A DNA stretch of 64,000 nt from Hordeum vulgare subsp. vulgare (Eukaryota; Streptophyta; Magnoliopsida; Poales; Poaceae), in contig NC_058521.1 in assembly GCF_904849725.1 (NCBI RefSeq), positions 431,228,676 through 431,292,675 of the forward strand, read 5' to 3'. The translations under genes were made by a program, and so were the position numbers. Shown here in pieces: positions 56,096-64,000 of this stretch (positions within the stretch are counted from its first letter, which is position 1; each line of letters begins with the position of its first letter). The notes beneath the pieces are model-generated. The model had not been told where the DNA came from. It saw only the letters and a list, made by a program, of their open reading frames with translations, and did not search any database.

Positions 56096-57200
56096 CAATA
56101 GGCACCACGTCCGAGACAAGTAGACTGATACTTTCTGCATCTACTACTATTACTCCACACATCGACCACTATCCAGCATGCATCTAGTGTATTGAGTTCA
56201 TGACGAACAGAGTAACGCCTTAAGCAAGATGACATGATGTAGAGGGATAAATTCATGCAATAGATATAAACCCCATCTTTTTACCCTTGATGGCAACAAC
56301 ACGATGCGTGCCTCGCTACCCCTTCTGTCACTGGATGAGGTCACCGCACAGTATGAACCCAAAACCAAGCACTTCTCCCATTGCGAGAATCATAGATCAA
56401 GTTGGCCAAACAAAACCCACAACTCGAAGAGAATTACAAGGATATGAAATCATGCATATAAGAGATCAGAAGAGACTCAAATAAGATTCATATATAATCT
56501 GATCATAAATCCACAATTCATCGTATCTCGACAAACACACCGCAAAAGGAGATTACATCGGATAGATCTCCATGAAGATCCTGGAGAACTTTGTATTGAA
56601 GCTCCAAGAGAGAGAAGAAGCCATCTAGCTACTAGCTATGGACCCGAAGGTCTATGGTGAACTACTCACGCATCATCGGAGACGCAATGGTGTTGATGAA
56701 GAAGCCCTCCGTATCCGAATCCCCCCTCTGGCAGGGCACCAGAATGTGCCCCCAGATCGGATCTTGCGGAGACAGAAGCTTGCGGCGGCGGAAAAGTATT
56801 TTCGTCGATCTCTCTCGTGGTTTTGGATTTTTCGGGGATTTATAGGCAGAAGAAGTAGGGCAGACGAGCCACATGGGGCCCACAAACCTGCTAGCCGCGG
56901 GCCCCCTGGCCGCGCCTAGGGGGCTTGTGGCCTCCCTTGGTGGCCTATGCCTTGGTTCTCACGCTCCCTGCGTATCTTCTGTTTCGGAAAAAATCTTTTT
57001 GGAGAATTTATTCTGTTTGGACTCCGATTAATATTCTCCTCTGAAAAGGGTCAAAACACGGGAAAAACAGGAACTGGCAATTGGCACTGAGTTAATAAGT
57101 TAGTCCCAAAAAAGATATAAAAGGCATACAAAACATCCAAAGTTTGACAAGATAATAGCATGTAACCATCAAAAATTATAGATACGTTGGATACGTATCA
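56096..57200 (-). repeat. Gypsy D 3' LTR (left), truncated
   Basis: About 1105 bp, starting TGATACGTATCCAACGTATC on the minus strand at 57200. It lacks the last ~440 bp present in the right LTR. The break is at TACGACAA|TAGGCACCACG. Confidence 0.88.
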
Positions 57201-57216
57201 AGCGTCCCCAAGCTTA

Positions 57217-59967
57217 ACTCCTGCTCGTCCTCGAGTAGGGAAGTGATAAAGACTGAATTTTTGATGTGGAATGCTACCTAGCTTATTTGTCCTTTGTAAC
57301 TTCTTTCATGTGACATGAATGTTCAGATCCGTAAGATTCTAAACAATAGTTTTCTATTGACATGAAAACAATAATACTTCAAGCAAACTAGCAAAGTAAT
57401 CATGAACTTTCGAAATAACAAGGCCAAAGAAAATTATCCACAACTAATTTAAATCATGCACAACCCCGTATTGGCCAAGTAATTGCTTTCGCACTCTTAC
57501 TTTCTCAAACTTTTTTCAACACTCACGCAATACATGAGCATGAGCCATGGATATAGCACTATAGGTGGAATATAGTGTGGTGGAGGTTGTGAGACCAAAA
57601 GGAGGAGATGATCACATCGACTCGGGGTATCAAAGGGCTATGGAGATGCCCATCAATAGATATTAATGTGAAAGAGTAGGGATTACCATGCAATGGATGC
57701 ACTTAGAGCTATAAGTATGTGAAAGCTCAAAAGGAGAACTAGTGGGTGTGCATCCAACTTGCTTGCTCATGAAGACCTAAGGCAATTTTGAGGAAGCCCA
57801 TCATTGGAATATACAAGCCAAGTTATATAATGAAGATTCCCACTAGTATATGGTGGTGACAAAACAAGAGACTCTCAATCATGAAGATCATGGTGCTATT
57901 ATGAAGCACAAGTGTGGAAAAAGATAGTAGCATTGTCCCTTCTCTCTTTTTCTCTCTTTTTTTGTTTGGGCTCTTTGGCCTCTTTCCATATCTCTCTATC
58001 TCTCTCTCTCTTTGTGTGTGGGCAACTTTGGCCTCTTTTTTTTATTTCCTCACATGGGACAATGCTCTAATAATGATGATCATCACACTTTCATTTACTC
58101 AAAGCTCAATGCTTAGAACGATGATGACTCTATAGGAAATGCCTCCGGCAGTGTACCGGGATGTGCAACGATCTAGCTTGGTGTATGACGTTGAAACATC
58201 TCGCTAGCTATCTTACGATCATGCAATGGCTATATGAAAGTGATGACACATGTCATGAGACGGAACGGTAGGAGTTGCATGGAAATATATCTCGAAATGG
58301 CTATGAAAATGCCATAGTAGGTAGGTATGGTGGTTGTTTTGACGAAGGTATATGGTGGGTTTGTGCACCGGCGAAAGTTGCGCGGCACTACAGAGGCTAG
58401 CAATGGTGAAAGGTGAAAGTGCATATATACCATGGACTCACATTAGTCATGAAGAATTCACATACTTATTGCGAAAGTTTTTATTAGTAATCGAAACAAA
58501 GTGCTAAACGCATACTCCTAGGGGAAGGGTTGGTAGGTGTTAACCATCACGCGATCCCGACTGCAACACAAAGGATGACAATCAATAAATCAATTATGCT
58601 CCGATTTCCTAACATAGCGGTTCACCATACATGCATGCTACGGGAATCACTAACTTCAACACAAGTATTTCTAGATTCACAACACCCTACTAACATAACT
58701 CTTAATATTACCAAATCCATGACTCAAAACTATTTGAGAGGAATCAAGCTTCTCTTTCTGATCAATGCACATGGAGATGGAAGTTTTATTGTATCCTCTT
58801 TGGGTGCCTATCACCTTTGGGACTACTTTCATAGCATAAGCCAACTACCAAGTTACTCAGATAGATCACTCTCAAAAAGATATAAGTGAAGATCGAGAGT
58901 TCTTATTTCTCCAAAATATGACAGAGTCGTGCTCTAAAAGATCTAAGTAAAGCACTTAGAGCAAAGTTATCTAGCTCAAAAGATATAAGTGAAGCACATG
59001 TGAGCTAAATTGCCTAACTCAAAAGATATAAGTGAAGCTCAAAGAGTATTCTCGCAAATTCACGATGAGTGCATGTCTCTCTCAAAAGGTGTGCAGCAAG
59101 GATGGCTGTGATACAACAAAAAGAAAAGACTCCTACGATACAAGATGCTCCAAGCAAAACACATATCATGTGGTGAATAAAAATATAGCTCCAAGTAATG
59201 TTACCGATGGATTGAAGACGAAAGAGGGGATGCCTTCCTAGGGCATCCCCAAGCTTAGGCTTTTTGGTGTCCTTGAATTTGGCTTGGGATGACTTGGGCA
59301 TCCCCAAGCTTGATCTCTTTCCACTCTTTATCCCTTTGTCCATGAGAACATCACCCAAAACTTGAAAACTTCACAACAGAAAACTTAAACAGAAACTCCT
59401 GATATCACTAGCACAAGAAAACAAACTACCACCTCTTTAGGTACTGTAGAAAAATTGATTTATATTTATATTGGTGTTAGATTACTGTATTCTCACTTTT
59501 CCATGGCTAATACCCCCGATACTATCCATAGTTTCATCAAAATAAGCAACCAACAGAACAAAAACAGAATCTGTCAAAAACAGACTAGTCTGTAGCAATC
59601 TGTATACTTTGTATACTTCTGTATCTAAAAAATTCTGAAAAATTACGACAGTTTGGGAAATTGGCATATCAACCTGCAGCAAAAAAGAGTCAACTCAAAA
59701 GCTCTTTCTGGATATAAATGAAAAATAACTTCGTGAGCGAAAAGTTTCTGTCTTTTTCCAGCAGTATCAAACAACCATCACCAAACTAGTCATAAAGGTT
59801 TTACTTGGCTCAAAACACAAAAAGAAACACAAAAGACACAATCATAACAGAATTATGATGGTGTGGACGCAAAAAAACAGAAAGCAAAAAGCGAAGATAA
59901 ATTCATTGGGTTGCCTCCCAACAAGCGCTATTGTTTAACGCCCTTAGCTAGGCATAAGGTGATAGAA
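57217..59967 (-). other. Gypsy D non-coding 3' region
   Basis: About 2.7 kb without a credible gene, homologous to 33951-36608 of gypsy C. It includes T-rich and (CT)n runs near 57940-58045 and the TTGGGTTGCCTCCCAACAAG phrase at 59910. Confidence 0.75.
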
Positions 59968-62042
59968 TCACGTATCGTCGTCTTTGGTACTCAAACCATA
60001 AGTAGCCCTCATCATGGATTCATAAGGCAATCTTATTTTCTTTCTAGGAAAATGTTCCATGCCCTTCTTTAAAGGAAATTGAAATATAATATTCTCTTCC
60101 TTCATATCGATGACAACACCAATAGTCCTTAGGAAAGGTCTACGAAGAATGATAGGACATGTAGGAATGCAATCAATATCAAGGACAATGAAATCCATGG
60201 GTACATAGTTCCTATTTGCAATAATAAGAACATCATTGATCCTTCCCATGGGTTTCTTAACAATAGAATCCGCAAGATGCAAATTAACAGAGGACTCATC
60301 AATCTCATTAAAGCCTAGAACATCACATAAAGACTTTGGAATCGCGGAAACACTAACACCCAAATCATACAAAGCATTGCATTCATAGTTTTTTATCTTG
60401 ATTTTGATAGTAGGTTCCCACTCATCATGAAGTTTTCTAGGAATAGAAACTTCCAATTCAAGTTTCTCTTCAAGAGATTTCATCATAGCATCGACGATAT
60501 GATCGGTAAAGGCATTGTTTTGGTTATAAGCGTGTGGAGAGTTTAGCATGGATTGCATCAAGGAAATATATTCAATCAAAGAGTAACTATCATAATTGAA
60601 TTTCTTGAAATCCAAAGTAGTAGTTTCATTACTACTCAAAGTTTTCATATCCTCTACTCCACTTTCAATGCTTTTAGCATCAAGATAGATAGACTCCGAA
60701 TCATTGGGGCATTTTTCAACCAAGGTGGATTCATATCCAGCCCCATTATCATTAGGTTTGACACTATAAAACAAGGATTCAATGGGAGTCACACCAAGCA
60801 CTTTAAGATCTTCGTGATTCTCATCACGAGAACACGCCTTTTTAAGCCATTCATGTCTAGCACGAATTTGGGAGGTTCTTTTTTTACTCTCATTCATGGA
60901 AACACACATAGCTTTCAAAGTTTCATCCATATTGATCTTGGGAGGAGCACATCTAACTTTCAAAGCATCAATATCATTAGACATTCTATCAACGCTCCTA
61001 GCCAAATCATCAATTTTGAGTAGTTTTTCTTCTATGGACGCATTGAAAATCTTTTGCGGGTTGATGAACTCTTTGATATTACTCTCTAGATCAGAGGGTA
61101 ATTTATTGTAATTTCCATGAGCATTGTTGTAGGAGTTTCCAAAGTTATTAGAGGGATTACTAGGAAAAGGCCTAGGAATATAGTTTCCTCTAAAAGCATT
61201 GTTGTTGCCAAAATTATTCCTACCAACAAAATTAACGTCCAAGCTCTCACTGCTACTCTCAATCAAGGAAGATAAGGGCATATCATTTGGATCTAAAGGA
61301 GCACCTTTACTAGCAAACAATTTCATTAACTCATCCATCTTAGCACTCAACAAGTTAATTTCTTCTATAGCGTGGTCCTTTTTACTAGTAGGTGACCTTT
61401 CAGTGTGCCACTGAGAATAGTTTGTCATGATATTGTCTCGGAGTTTTGTGGCTTCTCCTAATGTGATTTCCATAAAGGTTCCACCGGAGGCGGAGTCCAA
61501 GATATTTCTAGAAGCAAAATTTAAACCAGCATAGAATATTTGTATAATCATCCAAAGACTCAAGCCATGAGCGGGACAATTTCTAATTATCAGTTTCATT
61601 CTCTCCCAAGATTGTGCAACATGTTCATGATCAAGTTGCTTAAATTCATGATATCATTACGGAGAGAGATAATCTTACCCGGCGGAAAGTACTTGGATAT
61701 ATAAGCATCTTTGCACTTGTTCCAAGAATCAATACTATTTTTGGGCAAATATGAAAACCAAGTTTTTGCTCGATCTCGCAATGAGAACGGAAATAGCTTC
61801 AATTTAATCACATCATTATCCACATCTTTCTTCTTTTGCATATCGCAAAGCTCAATGAAGGTATTAAGATGGGATGCGGCATCTTCACTAGGAAGGCCAG
61901 AGAATTGCTCTTTCATAAGAAGATTCAGCAAAGCAGCATTGATTTCATATGATTCCGCACTAGTGGCAGGAGCAATCGGAGTTCTAATAAAATCATTATT
62001 ATTAGTATTCGAGAAGTCACAAAGTTTGGTGTTTTCAGTCAT
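59968..62042 (-). pseudogene. Gypsy D gag-protease (one frameshift)
   Basis: Structural gag plus retropepsin-type protease of an Athila-lineage element. The start ATG at 62040-62042 gives MTENTKLCDFSNT. Gag follows, with AKTWFSYLPKNSIDSWNKC and SKYFPPGK, typical of the retrotransposon gag domain. Near 61640-61656 the frame shifts; the downstream frame (59968-61599) continues with ERMKLIIRNCPAHGLSLWMI. The protease motif is D412-L-G (ALYDLGVSVSAIPKSL), with the later LRRPFLRT..IDMKE motif. Athila proteases often have DLG in place of DTG or DSG. The frame ends cleanly after FPLKKGMEHFPRKK...STKDDDT, then non-coding DNA. The shift is probably a mutation. Confidence 0.8.
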
Positions 62043-62224
62043 GGTGACTTCAGCAAGCAGACAAGCACACAAGCGAACAGAAAGCAAGCGAAAGAAAAGG
62101 GCGAACGAAAAAGGCAAATATTTTTGTAAATTTTTGTTTTTCAGAAGTGGGGAAGAGGAAAACGAGAGGCAAAAAAATAAATGCAAGAGATGAGTTTGCG
62201 ACACTTACTTGGATAAGCTTCACT

Positions 62225-63770
62225 TGATGCTCCCCGACAATGGCGCCAGAAATTCTTCTTGCTACCTCTTGAGCTTGCGTTGGTTTTTTTCCTTAAAGAT
62301 GAAAGGGTGATGCAGCACAGTAGCAGTAAGTATTTCCCTCAGTTTTGAGAACCAAGGTATCAATCCAGTAGGAGTATCAAGATGAAGCACTGGTGTACGT
62401 GCGCAAAAACAGCAAACTTGCACCCAACGCTACAAAGGGGTTGTCAATCCCTTCACGATTGATTGCAAGGTGAGATCTGAAGGCAGAAAGTGCAACAAAG
62501 TAAAAGTGTAGGGCTAAAAATATGATGTGAAGTAGACCCGGGGGCCATAGTGTTCACTAGAGGCTTCTCTCAAGATAGCAAATATTATGATGTATGAACG
62601 AAATACAGTCGAGCAATTGATAGAACCACGCAAAGTCTTGACGATATCTAAGGCAATGATCATACATATAGGCATCACGTCCGAGACAAGTAGACCGATA
62701 CTTTCTGCATCTACAACTATTACTCCACACATCGATCGCTATCCAGCATGCATCTAGTGTATTGAGTTCATGACGAACAGAGTAACGCCTTAAGCAAGAT
62801 GACATGATGTAGAGGGATAAATTCATGCAATAGATATAAACTCCATCTTTTTACCCTTGATGGCAACAACACGATGTGTGCCTCGCTACCTCTTCTATCA
62901 TTGGGTCAGGTCACTGCACGATATGAACCCAAAACCAAGCACTTCTCCCATTGCAAGAATCATAGATCAAGTTGGCCAAACGAAACCCACAACTCGAAGA
63001 GAATTACAAGGATATGAAATCATGCATATAAGAGATCAGAAGAAACTCAAATAAGATTCATAGATAATCTGATCATAAATCCACAATTCATCGGATCTCG
63101 ACAAACACACCGCAAAAGAAGATTACATCAAATAGATCTCCATGAAGATCATGGAGAACTTTGTATTGAAGATCCAAGAGAGAGAAGAAGCCATCTAGCT
63201 ACTAGCTATGGACCCGAAGGTCTATAGTGAACTACTCACGCATCATCGGAGAGGCAATGGTGTTGATGAAGAAGCCCTCCATATCTGAATCCCCCCTCTG
63301 GCAGGGCAGCAAAACGTGCCCCAGATGGGATCTTGCGGAGACAGAAGCTTGCGGCGGCAGAATAGTATTTTCGTGGATCTCTCTCGTGGTTTTGGATTTT
63401 TCAGGGATTTATAGGCGGAATAAGTAGGGCAGGCGAGCCACAGGGGGCCCACAAGCCTGCTAGGCACGGGCCCCCTGGCCGCGTCTAGGGGGCTTGTGGC
63501 CTCCCCTGGTGGCCTCTGCCTTGGTTCTCACGCTCCCTACGTATATTTTGTTCCGGAAAAAATCTTTTCAGAGGTTTTATTCCGTTTGGACTCCGTTTAG
63601 TATTCTCCTTTGAAAAGGGTCAAAAACACGGAAAAAACAGGAACTGGCACTTGGAACTGAGTTAATAAGTTAGTCCCAAAAAAGATATAAAAGGCATACA
63701 AAACATCCAAAGTTTGACAAGATAATAGCATGGAACCATCAAAAATTATAGATACGTTGGAGACGTATCA
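62225..63770 (-). repeat. Gypsy D 5' LTR (right)
   Basis: About 1546 bp, starting TGATACGTCTCCAACGTATC at 63770 on the minus strand. The inner end is placed at ...GGGGAGCATCA (62225) by analogy with gypsy C and the solo LTR, which include the same TCTGGC-type segment before their ends. It could instead lie up to ~35 bp further right, before TGGCGCCATTGTCGGGG, which resembles an Athila primer-binding site. Confidence 0.75.
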
Positions 63771-64000
63771 AGCCCCTCGATGGATAATAGTGAAGACTAT
63801 CTATTTCTTGCGTTTAATTTTTGATGGAATTGAGTCGTAGGAGAATCGTACTATTAAGAATGGGTCTGCTTTGGAATGGTTTGGGTCGAATAAACATGTA
63901 CACTTTCAGTTGCACCCATGTTCCTTTCCCGCATTAATGGAGTTGCTCCAACTTGCCCTTGTTCTCTTCATGAAGGAAACAAGTGGTAGTACCGCGCTTG
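63771..64000. other. Right edge: possible start of another LTR
   Basis: There is no gene. The last bases contain GGTAGTACCGCGCTTG, like the palindrome motif of the solo LTR at 16100-18713, so part of a related LTR may continue past the window. Confidence 0.35.

Larger units (their letters stand above)
56096..63770 (-). mobile_element. Gypsy D: Athila-type, gag-protease only, 3' LTR truncated
   Basis: A minus-strand gypsy element. The right (5') LTR runs from 63770 to about 62225 and the left (3') LTR from 57200 to 56096, where it is cut off next to copia-B leader DNA. The polypurine tract is at 57201-57216 (minus strand AAGCTTGGGGACGCT). The coding region holds only gag and protease (59968-62042), followed by 2.7 kb of non-coding DNA. 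No reverse transcriptase, RNase H or integrase is present, as in the non-autonomous Sabrina-type elements. The right flank is AGCCC; no left duplication can be found because of the truncation. Confidence 0.85.

Noticed and set aside
57914..58135. Hydrophobic 73-codon frame, also at 34758
   Set aside because: T-rich and CT-rich run in the non-coding region of gypsy D and C; changes between the copies are not protein-conserving.
60553..61023. 156-codon + strand frame
   Set aside because: Antisense shadow of the gypsy D gag-protease gene.
1..64000. An undescribed defence, toxin or metabolic system
   Set aside because: Nearly all coding capacity belongs to known transposon families; the remaining low-repeat stretches show no gene I can support.

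Overview
The window looks like intergenic DNA from a large grass genome of the wheat tribe (Triticeae: Triticum, Aegilops, Hordeum or a relative). The evidence is its repeat content: BARE1/Angela/WIS-type Ty1/copia elements with ~1.75-1.8 kb LTRs starting TGTTGGAAATATGCCC, Athila-lineage gypsy LTRs starting TGATACGTC, a large CACTA element with TTTGCCGTC subterminal repeats, and solo LTRs. I found no intact cellular gene, no rRNA or tRNA gene and no CRISPR array. The only intact long reading frames are two copia gag-pol polyproteins. Family names come from recognising terminal sequences and proteins, not from a search.

Left block (1-24085) is a nest of LTR elements. The 3' end of gypsy element A on the + strand (1-1798 plus 10615-12142) is split, just before its 3' LTR, by young complete copia-1 (1799-10614, target duplication CAAGC). 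A's LTR abuts the interior of an older LTR of the same family in the opposite orientation (gypsy B, 12143-12215 plus 23394-24085). B is itself split by old, decayed copia-2 (12216-23388, duplication TAAAC), and copia-2 carries a 2.6-kb solo LTR (16100-18713, duplication ACTCG).

Middle block (24086-31036) has the lowest repeat density. It holds a decayed hAT/ZMYM1-like transposase pseudogene cut off by gypsy B, a possible short DNA transposon, a Stowaway-like MITE remnant, a gypsy solo LTR (27471-29118, duplication CCGGG), and about 1.9 kb in which I recognise nothing.

Right block (31037-64000): copia LTR A is split by the internally deleted Athila-type gypsy C (32390-37751, duplication GTGTT) and runs straight into a second copia LTR (B, 38003-39747). 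The leader of copia-B is the target of a 15.8-kb CACTA transposon (40151-55992, duplication TAT). The CACTA is itself interrupted by a very young, apparently intact copia-3 (41853-50803, duplication AATAG). Its own transposase gene has a frameshift, a nonsense codon and a truncation. To the right lies Athila-type gypsy D (56096-63770), which codes only gag plus protease and whose left LTR is truncated at its junction with copia-B. The last 230 bases may begin another LTR like the solo LTR at 16100.

The order of insertion can be read directly from these target duplications. I do not see a new defence, metabolic or regulatory system. The more interesting material is structural: a palindrome array placed just upstream of a TATA box in a solo LTR, kilobase-scale tandem repeats with polypurine hairpins inside the CACTA, a 64-bp palindrome upstream of the CACTA transposase, and two copia copies that may still be competent.
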